From: Prolixibacter sp. SD074
GTDB taxonomy: Bacteria; Bacteroidota; Bacteroidia; Bacteroidales; Prolixibacteraceae
DNA: 64,000 nt
Assembly: GCF_009617895.1 (NCBI RefSeq)
Contig: NZ_BLAW01000001.1
Span: 2,781,001 to 2,845,000, forward strand
Direction: 5' to 3'
The position numbers and the translations under genes are program-made. The notes beneath the pieces were generated by a model, which did not search any database, was not told the DNA's origin, and saw only the letters and a list, made by a program, of their open reading frames with translations. Positions 1 to 8,738 of this stretch are shown piece by piece; the first letter of the stretch is position 1; every line of letters starts with the position of its first letter.

Positions 1-618
1 AAGCGATATGCTACCATCAAAGAAGATCAGCAAAACATCAAGGGCCTTAAGGATGCTCGTATTCTGGTTCGTTCAGCCTTTAGCAATTCCGAAGTAGGGA
101 AACTGATTGTAAGCTATGAAGGAACTCCGATTTTTGACCTGGGTGACAACTTCGTGATTGCCGTTCTTACCGGTATCCAGGAAAAAGGAATTGCTCCATT
201 CTCCGCTGTGAAAGACCGCGTTGAATTGGCCGTAAGAAAAGAGCAAAAAGGTAATTACCTGGCTAAGGAAATGGAAGGAAAATCCAATTTGGTTGCATTG
301 GCTGCCGCTCTGAATGTGGACGAAAAACAAGCCCGGAACCTTACTTTCAACTCATACTCTATTCCGGGGGCCGGTGTTGAGCCTGCCGTCATCGGTACTG
401 CAACAACGCTTGGATTACACGACGTTTCGACACCGGTAAAAGGTAACAATGGCGTGTATATGGTTGAAGTAACCAATGTTAAAGAAGGCGCTGATACCGA
501 TGTGGCCGGAGACAAGGTTCAGATGATGATGAGCCTGAGTTATCGCGCCAACACACAGGCCTTCGAGACATTGAAGAAAGAGGCCGACATTGTTGACAAT
601 CGTTCGAAATTCTATTAA
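1..618 (+). CDS. PpiD/SurA-type peptidylprolyl isomerase, C-terminal part
   Basis: The reading frame is open from the first base and ends at TAA 616-618, so about 205 C-terminal residues are visible and the start lies outside the window. The segment resembles the tail of Bacteroidota PpiD-like proteins, which are inner-membrane-anchored periplasmic folding factors with a SurA-type N-terminal domain and parvulin domains. The visible part holds alternating short strands and helices (for example the DLGDNFVIAVLTG stretch) and ends in VDNRSKFY, a tail typical of this group in Bacteroidota. The catalytic parvulin core cannot be assessed from this fragment. A hairpin terminator follows directly. 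The family call is moderately secure; which parvulin copy this is cannot be told. Confidence 0.72.
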   Translation, partial: KRYATIKEDQQNIKGLKDARILVRSAFSNSEVGKLIVSYEGTPIFDLGDNFVIAVLTGIQEKGIAPFSAVKDRVELAVRKEQKGNYLAKEMEGKSNLVALAAALNVDEKQARNLTFNSYSIPGAGVEPAVIGTATTLGLHDVSTPVKGNNGVYMVEVTNVKEGADTDVAGDKVQMMMSLSYRANTQAFETLKKEADIVDNRSKFY

Positions 619-654
619 TGAAACTTCCCGGTATTAGCGGAAAATATAGACACA

Positions 655-698
655 AAAGAAAGCCCCTCAATAATAATTTGCGGGGTCTTCTTTTTTTT
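655..698 (+). terminator. Rho-independent terminator after ppiD-like gene
   Basis: AAGAAAGCCCC pairs with GGGGTCTTCTT across a loop of about 14 bases, with one wobble and one mismatch, and is followed by an unbroken T tract. It lies 36 bases past the stop codon and may also stop leftward transcription from yqeY, because the left flank is A-rich. Confidence 0.7.
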
Positions 699-791
699 AT
701 GACCTCTGGCTATAAAACAGCTGCGAAACTACGATTGCCAGAGAAAAAGAAAGGTATAGCTAATAAAATAGAAAACGGGTGACAATAATCA

Positions 792-1241
792 TCAGGAAAG
801 CAGACTTTTCACCTTCGCCGCAATGTCCTTTCCATCAGCCCGTCCGGCCAATTTCGCATTGGCAGCTCCCATTACTTTTCCCATATCTTTCATCGATTCT
901 GCGCCAACTTCAGCAATAACCGCTTTCACCGCATCCGTCAATTCCCCATCGTTCATTTTTGATGGAAGATACGTTTCAAATACTTTCACTTGCCCCATTT
1001 CCTGATCATACAAATCCTGTCGGCCCTGCTCCTTATAAATGTCTGCAGAATCCCTTCCCAGCTTCGCTAACCTGGCAATGGCTTTCAAAGCAACGTCGTC
1101 CGGAAGTTCTTTCGGACCGCCTTTAGCGGTTTTCGCTTCTATCAGCACTTTTTTAATATTCCGTAAAGCTTCCAGCTTCGCCTTATCGCGGGCAAGCATA
1201 GCCGACTTTATATCGGCATTGATTTGATCAAACAAACTCAT
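792..1241 (-). CDS. GatB/YqeY domain protein
   Basis: A 149-residue protein of the YqeY family: a small, all-helical cytoplasmic protein related to the C-terminal tRNA-binding domain of the amidotransferase subunit GatB. The sequence starts MSLFDQINADIKSAM and contains the conserved block around IKKVLIEAKTAKG and the closing helix DGKDIAAKVKSLLS. Its length matches the family. It is the last gene of the dcw run, 24 bases after ftsZ, and probably shares that transcript; this ftsZ-yqeY adjacency is common in Bacteroidota. A link to tRNA is suggested by the GatB homology, but the cellular role of stand-alone YqeY proteins is not well established. Confidence 0.9.
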   Translation of the reverse strand: MSLFDQINADIKSAMLARDKAKLEALRNIKKVLIEAKTAKGGPKELPDDVALKAIARLAKLGRDSADIYKEQGRQDLYDQEMGQVKVFETYLPSKMNDGELTDAVKAVIAEVGAESMKDMGKVMGAANAKLAGRADGKDIAAKVKSLLS

Positions 1242-1265
1242 GATTTTATGGTATTGGTACGTTAA

Positions 1266-2690
1266 TTAATCGGCTTTGTCGTGTAAAAACGAGTTATTCC
1301 GCCGAAGTTTAGGCCCTTCATCTTTGTCATCAGAAAGCGAAAAACGGGATATTTCAGAAGCTTTCTTTTTCTTCCCGTTTTCTAAGCGCAACATGCGACG
1401 TACATAAGCCGGCTCATTGCTGATTTTCTCAACCTCTTCATCCGAAAGGGTTGAAAAATCGACCTGCATAACCTGTTTTCTCTGCTCTTCTGTAGGGTTG
1501 CCCCCTGAATGCTTCTCCTTCGGTACCGGTCCATACAATGGTTCAAATTCATCTTCCGGCTCACCTTCAAAAACGGGAGCGCCCGATTTTCTTACCCCCA
1601 TATCATCGTCGGACATGCCCACCTGCCCGGAAATATTGTAGGGCATTTTTTCCTTTTCATCCCGCAAAGAAACCTTCTCGGCAGGCTCTTTCTTATCCGT
1701 TCGGAGCTCCGGAATCGAACTCGTTTTAAAACCGGTGGCAATAACCGTAACCGAAATGGAATCTTCGAGCGATGGGTCAATTGCTACTCCGTAAATCAAA
1801 TCAGCGGAGTTACCAGCTTTTTCCTGCACATATTCGTTGATGAGATTCATTTCATCCATGGTCACTTCATGCTTTTCCCCGGAAGTAATATTCACCAGGA
1901 TATTCCGGGCGCCACGAATATCATTATTGTTCAGTAACGGCGAGTTTAAGGCGCCCTCTACGGCTCTTAAAGCCCTTTCGTCGCCAGTTGCCCGGTAAGA
2001 ACCCATCACCGCTACGCCAGACTCTTTCATCACCGTTTTCACATCTTCAAAGTCCACGTTGATGAACCCGTGATACGTGATAATCTCGGCAATTCCTTTC
2101 GCTGCAATAGCCAGCACATCATCGGCCTTCGAAAAGGCTTTGGAAATAGGAAAATCACCGTACATCTCACGGATACGTTCGTTATTGATGATCAGCAACG
2201 AATCCACATTGCCTTCCATCTCACGGATTCCTTTGATGGCTTGCTCAATACGCCTTCTTCCCTCATTCCGGAAAGGAATCGTCACAATTCCCACCGTTAA
2301 TAGATTCAGTTTTCGGGCTGCTTCGGCAATAACAGGAGCAGCCCCGGTTCCGGTACCGCCTCCCATTCCGGCCGTAATGAAAACCATTTTCGTTCCATGA
2401 GAAAGAATTTCTTCTACCTCTTGTATATTTTCACGGGCTGCATCACGCCCAACATCCGGTTTATTCCCGGCTCCGCGCCCCTCTGTCAACGAAGCCCCTA
2501 ATTGTACCTGAGTAGGCACCGGACTATTAATCAGCGCCTGCGCATCGGTATTGCAAACTGCAAAATCTACATCTTTTATCCCCTGACGGAACATGTGGTT
2601 GACCGCATTTCCACCGCCTCCTCCAACACCGATTACCTTAATGATGCAATTCTGCTTCTCCGGTAATTCAAAATTCATCAGTTCGGCCAT
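1266..2690 (-). CDS. ftsZ: Cell division GTPase FtsZ (canonical copy)
   Basis: Tubulin-like GTPase of 474 residues that polymerises into the Z-ring at midcell. The nucleotide-binding GVGGGGGNA is near residues 21-29, the tubulin signature GGGTGTG at about 110-116, and the T7 synergy loop NVDFED at about 211-216; all key residues for GTP binding and hydrolysis are present. A variable linker of about 120 residues follows, and the protein ends in NNSFLHDKAD, the kind of C-terminal peptide Bacteroidota FtsZ uses to bind partners such as FtsA. It is the second of two adjacent ftsZ genes: a divergent paralogue lies 35 bases upstream. By tail and position just before yqeY, this is the copy equivalent to the single ftsZ of other Bacteroidota. 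Confidence 0.97.
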   Translation of the reverse strand: MAELMNFELPEKQNCIIKVIGVGGGGGNAVNHMFRQGIKDVDFAVCNTDAQALINSPVPTQVQLGASLTEGRGAGNKPDVGRDAARENIQEVEEILSHGTKMVFITAGMGGGTGTGAAPVIAEAARKLNLLTVGIVTIPFRNEGRRRIEQAIKGIREMEGNVDSLLIINNERIREMYGDFPISKAFSKADDVLAIAAKGIAEIITYHGFINVDFEDVKTVMKESGVAVMGSYRATGDERALRAVEGALNSPLLNNNDIRGARNILVNITSGEKHEVTMDEMNLINEYVQEKAGNSADLIYGVAIDPSLEDSISVTVIATGFKTSSIPELRTDKKEPAEKVSLRDEKEKMPYNISGQVGMSDDDMGVRKSGAPVFEGEPEDEFEPLYGPVPKEKHSGGNPTEEQRKQVMQVDFSTLSDEEVEKISNEPAYVRRMLRLENGKKKKASEISRFSLSDDKDEGPKLRRNNSFLHDKAD

Positions 2691-2725
2691 ATCTCGATCT
2701 TTAATTTAATTCTACCTAGTATTTG

Positions 2726-4075
2726 TTATTCATCCATCTCCATGTCGTTATCACTGAAGAAGGTATTGAACTGTTTGACAAACCAGTTGGTAATGGGCTC
2801 AGAAGTTACTTCTTCCTTGTCCTTTTTGCTTCGGTGTCTCTTCTCCTCACTCTTTTTATGCCGGCTTTTATTTTGGTAAGAAGTCGTCTCCTCATTCTGG
2901 TATTCATGTTCCACCTGAAGGTCATCTTCGTCAAGATAATTCTTCTTCCTGCCTGCCGGCTTATAAAACTCCCTCTCCCGTTCAACGCGCTTTTCCTCGT
3001 AAAATGGAAGTTTTAACTCACTCTTCACCGATTCGGTTTTTTCATCCTGTAACGAAACCCTGGTCTTTTCCGGTTCGGGATTAAATATCCTGTTGGGATT
3101 GGTCTTAAAACCGGTAGCAATCAGCGTCACACAAATTTTTGGCCCAAGCTTTTCGTCACGTCCGTTTCCCCATATAATATTAGCGTCATCACCAGCCGCA
3201 TCCTGCAGGTAATCGATAATCTGACCAATTTCACCCATCCTGATTTCCTCTTCCCCTGACGTAATATTCAGCAGTATATTTTCCGTTCCATAAATGTCAT
3301 TGCTATCCAAAAGCGGCGAAATCAATGCTTCCTTAACGGCACGCATGGCCCGATCTTCCCCATCGGCAATACCCGATCCCATAATAAATACGCCACTCAA
3401 CTGCATTACGGTATTCACATCGGCAAAGTCAATATTAATATTACCATGGAGCGTAATAATTTCCGCACACCCTTTTACAGCAGTTGCCAAAATATTGTCG
3501 GCCTGAGCAAATGCTTTTGACGCCGGTAAATCACCATAAATCTTATGCAGATTTTCGTTACTGATAACCAATAAGCTATCAACGAACTTCTTTAGCTTGC
3601 CCACACCGACCATCGCCTGATCGAAACGCCGCTTACCTTCTTTTTCCGAAGGAAGCGTCACAACAGCAATGGTTAGAATATCCATTTCACGGGCCAATTG
3701 AGCAATCACAGGCGCAGCACCAGTGCCGGTTCCTCCACCCATTCCAGCCGTGATGAACACCATCCGGGTATTGTTGGCCAGCACCCTCCGGATGTCCGCC
3801 AGGTTTTCGATGGCAGCTTGTTCGCCTTGTTCCGGCTTATTGCCGGCGCCACGACCCTCGGTTAGTGAAACGCCCAACTGTACCTTAACAGGGACCGGGC
3901 TATTCTCCAGGGCCTGGGCATCGGTGTTACAAATGATGAAATCGACGCCGGTAATCCCATTCCGGTACATGTAGTTCAATGCGTTTCCACCGCCGCCTCC
4001 AACGCCAATGACCTTGATAATGGAATCCTGGTTATGCCTGAAACCAAAATTGAGCAAATCTTCTTCTGATGACAT
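2726..4075 (-). CDS. Second FtsZ paralogue with an FtsA-like C-terminal tail
   Basis: A 449-residue FtsZ homologue between ftsA and the canonical ftsZ. The GTPase core is intact: GVGGGGGNA at about 24-32, GGGTGTG at 113-119, and T7 loop NIDFAD at 214-219, so it should bind and hydrolyse GTP in a polymer. It diverges in places (VVTLPSEKEG where FtsZ usually has a PF pair). From about residue 345 it has a long, highly charged linker rich in Lys, Arg and Glu, then a tail at about 426-449 with TNWFVKQFNTFF followed by SDNDMEMDE. This is not the usual FtsZ tail; it resembles the end of the neighbouring FtsA (NNLFEKA...SDEDMEMN). I infer a paralogue that may reach the membrane by its own amphipathic helix or share an FtsA partner. 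Family identity is secure; function is inference. Confidence 0.9.
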   Translation of the reverse strand: MSSEEDLLNFGFRHNQDSIIKVIGVGGGGGNALNYMYRNGITGVDFIICNTDAQALENSPVPVKVQLGVSLTEGRGAGNKPEQGEQAAIENLADIRRVLANNTRMVFITAGMGGGTGTGAAPVIAQLAREMDILTIAVVTLPSEKEGKRRFDQAMVGVGKLKKFVDSLLVISNENLHKIYGDLPASKAFAQADNILATAVKGCAEIITLHGNINIDFADVNTVMQLSGVFIMGSGIADGEDRAMRAVKEALISPLLDSNDIYGTENILLNITSGEEEIRMGEIGQIIDYLQDAAGDDANIIWGNGRDEKLGPKICVTLIATGFKTNPNRIFNPEPEKTRVSLQDEKTESVKSELKLPFYEEKRVEREREFYKPAGRKKNYLDEDDLQVEHEYQNEETTSYQNKSRHKKSEEKRHRSKKDKEEVTSEPITNWFVKQFNTFFSDNDMEMDE

Positions 4076-4108
4076 ACCGTATAACTTTTGGTTGGTTTAC
4101 ATCGTAGT

Positions 4109-5449
4109 CTAATTCATTTCCATATCTTCATCCGAGATCAGGTTTCCGAGACCATCCCGGGCTTTCTCAAACAGATTGTTGAATACGCCTTTAAATCCGT
4201 TTCCATTCGGCCTATCCTTCTGACGGGGCTCTTGAGGCCTTTCCCCTTCTTCATTTTCACGGACCACCATAGTATCCGTATTGCGCATTCCTTCGCGCTT
4301 TTTCAGTCCTTTTACCAGCAATCCGAGAATATTGGCTGCTTCAGGGCCATTCACCTGTTCGGCAAACAACAACTCCTTCATCGGGATAACCGGACGGCCG
4401 AAACGAACGTCCAAGCCCGTTTTATAACTAATCAGCTTTTCCAGTTCAGCCATTTCGGCACCACCGCCGGTAATCACAATGCCAGCGCCCAGTTTATGCA
4501 TCAACCCGGTCGATTCAATCTGAAAACTGATACCTTCCAGAATCTCTTCCATACGGGCCTGAATGATGTAAGACAGATTTTTGAAACTTACCTCTTTGGC
4601 TGGCCAGCCGTCCGATTCGGGAATCTGCACCACTTTATTATCAGGAGCCAATTCCGCCAATGCGCGACCAAACTGCACCTTTAATAACTCTGCATGTCTT
4701 GCAATGATGTTGCACCCTTCTTTAATATCACGGGTAACCACCGAACCACCAAAGGGAAGTTCAGCAGCCAATCGCAGCCGGTTTTCATAGTAGACTGAAA
4801 TACCTGTAGTTCCGGCGCCAAAGTCGACCAATACCACCCCGGCTTCTTTCTCGTCTTCGGTGAGATATGCCTCTCCCTGCACAAAAGGATTGACAAACAC
4901 ACCTGCCAACTCAAAGCCGGCTTTTTCCGCACTTCGCCGAAGATTAACCCGGTACGAATCGGGCGCCAAAATCAGGTTAAACATGGCATCGATACGATTT
5001 CCAGCCATGCCTACAGGCTGTTGGATGCCCATCTCTCCATCGACGATGAATTCCTGTGGGACCACATGAAAAATCTTCTCTCCGGGTTGCAAAGAGTACC
5101 GGCCAACTTCTTCGTACAACGAAGCAACCAACTCACGGGTCACCTCGCCATCCATATCAATCATCCGGTAGCCGCTGGCCGAACGGGTACGGATTTTCTG
5201 TCCCGACAAACCGGCATAAATGCTGCGAACTTTCAATTTCAATCCACGGCATGCTACTTCCACTGCTTCCCGTATTGATTTTCCGGCTTCTTCAATATTC
5301 ACGACAACACCATTCCTGACGCCGCGCGTATCCGTACTTCCATAGCCAACGACCTCCAGTTTCCGATCAATGGTATAGCGACCAATGATGGCAGTCGTTT
5401 TCACAGTACCTATATCTACTGCAGCGGTCATTTCTTTCATTGAACTCAT
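4109..5449 (-). CDS. ftsA: Cell division protein FtsA
   Basis: Actin-like ATPase of 446 residues that tethers FtsZ to the membrane and recruits later divisome proteins. The N-terminal phosphate-1 region MTAAVDIGTVKTTA is at residues 7-20, the phosphate-2 loop DFGAGTTG at 209-216, and the adenosine loop VITGGGAEMAELEKL follows later. An SHS2-like segment (SIYAGLSGQKIRTRSASG) sits where the family has its 1C subdomain. The C-terminus carries a Lys/Arg/Glu-rich linker and an amphipathic-looking end (NNLFEKARDGLGNLI) before SDEDMEMN, the likely membrane-targeting helix. It lies 6 bases after ftsQ and 33 before the extra ftsZ. The tail motif recurs in that FtsZ. Confidence 0.96.
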   Translation of the reverse strand: MSSMKEMTAAVDIGTVKTTAIIGRYTIDRKLEVVGYGSTDTRGVRNGVVVNIEEAGKSIREAVEVACRGLKLKVRSIYAGLSGQKIRTRSASGYRMIDMDGEVTRELVASLYEEVGRYSLQPGEKIFHVVPQEFIVDGEMGIQQPVGMAGNRIDAMFNLILAPDSYRVNLRRSAEKAGFELAGVFVNPFVQGEAYLTEDEKEAGVVLVDFGAGTTGISVYYENRLRLAAELPFGGSVVTRDIKEGCNIIARHAELLKVQFGRALAELAPDNKVVQIPESDGWPAKEVSFKNLSYIIQARMEEILEGISFQIESTGLMHKLGAGIVITGGGAEMAELEKLISYKTGLDVRFGRPVIPMKELLFAEQVNGPEAANILGLLVKGLKKREGMRNTDTMVVRENEEGERPQEPRQKDRPNGNGFKGVFNNLFEKARDGLGNLISDEDMEMN

Positions 5450-5455
5450 AGGAAG

Positions 5456-6211
5456 TTATTTTTTTGTGCAAACTATCTGATTTCTGTATTTAAGGTTAAT
5501 GCATTTGTATTTCGACCATCCCCCATGTCGAAAACCTTCGGTGTATAGCGCTTTCAGATTCCGGAACTTAATTTGGTAACCATCTGCTTTCCCAAATTCA
5601 ATTCGCTGGTCACCAATCCGGGGAATCATGGTCAGATCACCATCATCATCTACATAAATCTGGTCGATCTGTGCCTTTAGAAAATCATCCGAACCGATGT
5701 AAGACACCAGGGGAACCAACGTTTCCCTGGCAAACTTCCGGGAAACCGAACCGCCTACCAGAATAACCCGCGCCGTATACTTCGGTGTCCAATTCATTAC
5801 GTTTCCTTCGTTGTCCATATAATAATCCAGCCCACTGGTAAAAACTCTAAAAATGGGCTTCCGCTGTTCAATACGTACGACCAGCGAACCGCCTTTATCT
5901 CGTCCGGTACGGCTTGCCAGTGTCGTATAAACCTGCGCGTGGCCAATGGCTTGTAACTTCTCCAAACCTGCTTCGATGGCCCTGGTGTTGATGGAGTCGA
6001 GCCGTTTACCAAATACGCCGTTGTATTTCTTTTCAATCCATCTCTCCACATCATCATTATCGATGAATCGGTATTGTGCTGAGTCACTCACATTGACCAC
6101 CAGCCCGACACATCGCGTCTGCCTGTATTGCCGAGCTGAAAATCCCAGCGAAAACAGGATGAGCGCAATGGCAGCGCCCCAAAGGATGATATGCAGAAAC
6201 GTCTTAAACAT
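5456..6211 (-). CDS. ftsQ: Cell division protein FtsQ/DivIB
   Basis: A 251-residue bitopic membrane protein with a short cytoplasmic start, one hydrophobic helix at about residues 4-24, and a periplasmic part. The region around VVNVSDSAQYRFIDNDDVERWI matches the POTRA-like domain of FtsQ, and a beta-rich domain follows (YYMDNEGNVMNWTPKYTARVILVGG). FtsQ links early divisome proteins to the septal wall synthase through FtsB/FtsL. The start codon lies inside the end of murC (8-base overlap), which argues for translational coupling. Sequence conservation in this family is low, so the name rests on topology, motif pattern and position between murC and ftsA. Confidence 0.88.
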   Translation of the reverse strand: MFKTFLHIILWGAAIALILFSLGFSARQYRQTRCVGLVVNVSDSAQYRFIDNDDVERWIEKKYNGVFGKRLDSINTRAIEAGLEKLQAIGHAQVYTTLASRTGRDKGGSLVVRIEQRKPIFRVFTSGLDYYMDNEGNVMNWTPKYTARVILVGGSVSRKFARETLVPLVSYIGSDDFLKAQIDQIYVDDDGDLTMIPRIGDQRIEFGKADGYQIKFRNLKALYTEGFRHGGWSKYKCINLKYRNQIVCTKK

Positions 6212-7589
6212 CTTCTTTTCTTCTCAGTATTTCCACAATCGGTTCTACCCATTGATCAATATCGCCGGCCCCCAGCGTCAGCAATACGCCTGTTTTAAGG
6301 TTTTCAACAACATGGGGTAAATCCTCTTTGTGGCAAAGCTGTTTATCTTTTATCGTTACTTTCTCCAATATCAATCGGGAATCGACACCCGGAATTGGTT
6401 CTTCCCGTGCCGGATAAATATCCAACAAAATCAATTCGTCCAGCAGACTTAAACTCGCAGCAAACTCTTCCGCCAAATCCCGCGTCCGGGAATAAAGATG
6501 CGGCTGAAAAATTCCGGTCACCTTCCTATTGGCAAACATATCCTGAGCTGAATGAATAGTCGCCTCCAATTCTTTCGGGTGGTGTGCATAATCATCAATG
6601 TAAACCGTCTCTTTTCCGCGAAACCGGATATCGAAACGACGGACAACCCCCTGATAGCCGGCCAGGGCTTTTCGAATCTCATCGCCGGTAACACCGGAAA
6701 GCAAAGCCAATCCGCATGCCGCAACCGCGTTCTCCACATTCATCAGTCCCGGGTAAGCCAGCCGCAAATCGGGAAATTCACCGAAAGGTGTTGTCAAATC
6801 AAAATGGTAAGCTCCCTCTTCCACCCGGATATTTGTACCATAAAAATCCGCTTTCCCTTTAATGGAATAAGTATAAAAACGCACTTCTTCATTCCAGCTG
6901 GCTTCAACAGGCAGTCCTTTTTTGTACAATACTTCACCTCCTTTGTTCACCTGCCCGACGAAACTTTTGAATGCATCGAGCAAATGCGAAAAATCGCCGT
7001 AAATGTCGAGGTGATCCGGATCAATTGAAGTAATCACTGCCCTTTGCGGGAACAACCGTAAAAATGAACGATCAAATTCATCTGCTTCAACTACCACCAC
7101 ATTGGTTTCCTTTACAGGAAGAATCAGGTTGGTATGGTAATTCCTCGAAATTCCTCCCATAAACGACGTACAACCAACCGACGATTGATGCAACAGATGA
7201 GCAGTCATCGTCGTCACCGAAGTTTTGCCATGCGTTCCGCTTACTGCTACGCACTGGCTTTCGGCAGCGATAATACCCAGTATCTGCGAACGCTTGTACA
7301 TCGCAGTCCCGGTCTTCCGGAAGAATTGCAACTCGATGTTCGATTCCGGGATGGCTGGTGTATAGATGGCCAGCGTGTTATCTAAATCGTTAAACGGCGG
7401 TACATATTTCAAGTCGGCCTCGTAGTGTACGTAAATTCCCTCCTCTTCCAACTCACGGGTCAGCTCTGTTTCGGTGCGGTCGTAGCCTTCAACACGCATC
7501 CCGTGAAAACGGAAATAACGGGCGATGGCGCTCATCCCGATACCGCCAATACCCAGCAGATAAACCCTATGTGCCTTTCCCAGGTTCAT
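6204..7589 (-). CDS. murC: UDP-N-acetylmuramate--L-alanine ligase MurC
   Basis: ATP-dependent Mur ligase of 461 residues that adds L-alanine to UDP-MurNAc, the first amino-acid step of peptidoglycan precursor synthesis in the cytoplasm. It has the Rossmann-like start VYLLGIGGIGMSAIARYF, the ATP P-loop SGTHGKTSVTTM near residue 120, a central domain with DEFDRSFL, and the C-terminal ligase domain containing DDYAHHPKE. Length fits the family. It overlaps murG by 4 bases (ATGA) and ftsQ by 8 bases, so the three are probably translated in a coupled way. Confidence 0.97.
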   Translation of the reverse strand: MNLGKAHRVYLLGIGGIGMSAIARYFRFHGMRVEGYDRTETELTRELEEEGIYVHYEADLKYVPPFNDLDNTLAIYTPAIPESNIELQFFRKTGTAMYKRSQILGIIAAESQCVAVSGTHGKTSVTTMTAHLLHQSSVGCTSFMGGISRNYHTNLILPVKETNVVVVEADEFDRSFLRLFPQRAVITSIDPDHLDIYGDFSHLLDAFKSFVGQVNKGGEVLYKKGLPVEASWNEEVRFYTYSIKGKADFYGTNIRVEEGAYHFDLTTPFGEFPDLRLAYPGLMNVENAVAACGLALLSGVTGDEIRKALAGYQGVVRRFDIRFRGKETVYIDDYAHHPKELEATIHSAQDMFANRKVTGIFQPHLYSRTRDLAEEFAASLSLLDELILLDIYPAREEPIPGVDSRLILEKVTIKDKQLCHKEDLPHVVENLKTGVLLTLGAGDIDQWVEPIVEILRRKEDV

Positions 7590-8698
7590 GATTTCTTCTT
7601 TTCGAGCAATTCAGCAATAACCCCTACTATATCGCGGGTTGCATTGGGCAAAGCCATTTTGGTGCTATTTACCGCAAGTTTTTCCAGTTCAGGCTTGTCA
7701 GCAATTAACTTCAATGCCTCCGGAACCAGCGTCTCCTTTGCTTCGCTGTCATTTACCAATACAGCCGCGTCTTTTTCTACCAACGCCATGGCGTTTCTTG
7801 TCTGATGATCCTCTGCCACGTTAGGCGACGGGACCAAAATAGAGGGCTTGCCCACCAAACAAAGTTCAGAAATCGTTCCCGCGCCAGCCCGTGAGATGAC
7901 CAAATCAGCCACTGCATAAGCAAGGTCCATTCGCGGAATAAATTCCATCAGGTGAATATGGCCGGGAATTTTCCCTTCCATTTTTTCGCTGATGGATTTA
8001 TAATAGAATTTTCCGGTCTGCCAGATGACCTGGATACCGGAATCTTTCAATGCATCAAACCGGGCCAGCAAACTATCGTTGATGGAACGGGCCCCCAGGC
8101 TTCCACCGACAATCAGCAGGACTGGTTTGCTTTCGTCAACCCGAAAAAATTCAGCCGCTTCCCTCACATTCTTTTGTCCTTCCACCAGGTTGCTTCGAAT
8201 CGGGTTTCCCGTGAAAACAATCTTTTCGGCAGGAAAGAACCGCTCCATTTTATCGTAAGCTACGCAAATCTTATCGACCTTGCGCGCCAGAATTTTATTC
8301 GTTACACCCGCAAAAGAGTTCTGCTCCTGGATAACCGTCGGCAGCCCCTTATTGGTTGCCACCCGCAGCACCGGGCCACTAGCATAACCTCCCACGCCAA
8401 TCACGCAATCGGGGCGAAAAGAAGTGACAATTTTACGGGCCTTCATCATCGAACGGAGCAGCTTGAATGGGAACGACAGGTTACGCCAGATTTCCCCCCG
8501 GTGAAAACCTGCCACTGGCAAACCTTCGATAGCATACCCCACTGCCGGAACCTTCTCCATTTCCATCTTGTGTTCTGCCCCTACAAACAAAATCTGACAA
8601 TCAGGATAACGTTCTTTCAGTCCGTCCGCAATGGAAATAGCCGGAAAAATATGTCCCCCGGTTCCGCCTCCGCTAATAATGAATTTGTATGTTTTCAT
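7586..8698 (-). CDS. murG: UDP-GlcNAc transferase MurG (lipid II synthesis)
   Basis: GT28 family glycosyltransferase of 370 residues that transfers GlcNAc from UDP-GlcNAc onto lipid I at the inner face of the membrane, giving lipid II. The N-terminal glycine-rich loop SGGGTGGHIFPA is at about residues 9-20, the second motif GVGGYASGPVLR near 100, and the UDP-sugar binding block SRAGAGTISELCLVGKPSILVPSPNVAEDHQT in the C-terminal domain. It follows ftsW by 40 bases and its stop overlaps the murC start. All expected motifs are present; there is no sign of alteration. Confidence 0.97.
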   Translation of the reverse strand: MKTYKFIISGGGTGGHIFPAISIADGLKERYPDCQILFVGAEHKMEMEKVPAVGYAIEGLPVAGFHRGEIWRNLSFPFKLLRSMMKARKIVTSFRPDCVIGVGGYASGPVLRVATNKGLPTVIQEQNSFAGVTNKILARKVDKICVAYDKMERFFPAEKIVFTGNPIRSNLVEGQKNVREAAEFFRVDESKPVLLIVGGSLGARSINDSLLARFDALKDSGIQVIWQTGKFYYKSISEKMEGKIPGHIHLMEFIPRMDLAYAVADLVISRAGAGTISELCLVGKPSILVPSPNVAEDHQTRNAMALVEKDAAVLVNDSEAKETLVPEALKLIADKPELEKLAVNSTKMALPNATRDIVGVIAELLEKKKS

Positions 8699-8738
8699 TT
8701 CCTTCCGTTTCTTAAAACTTCTTTCCGATAAGAAATAC

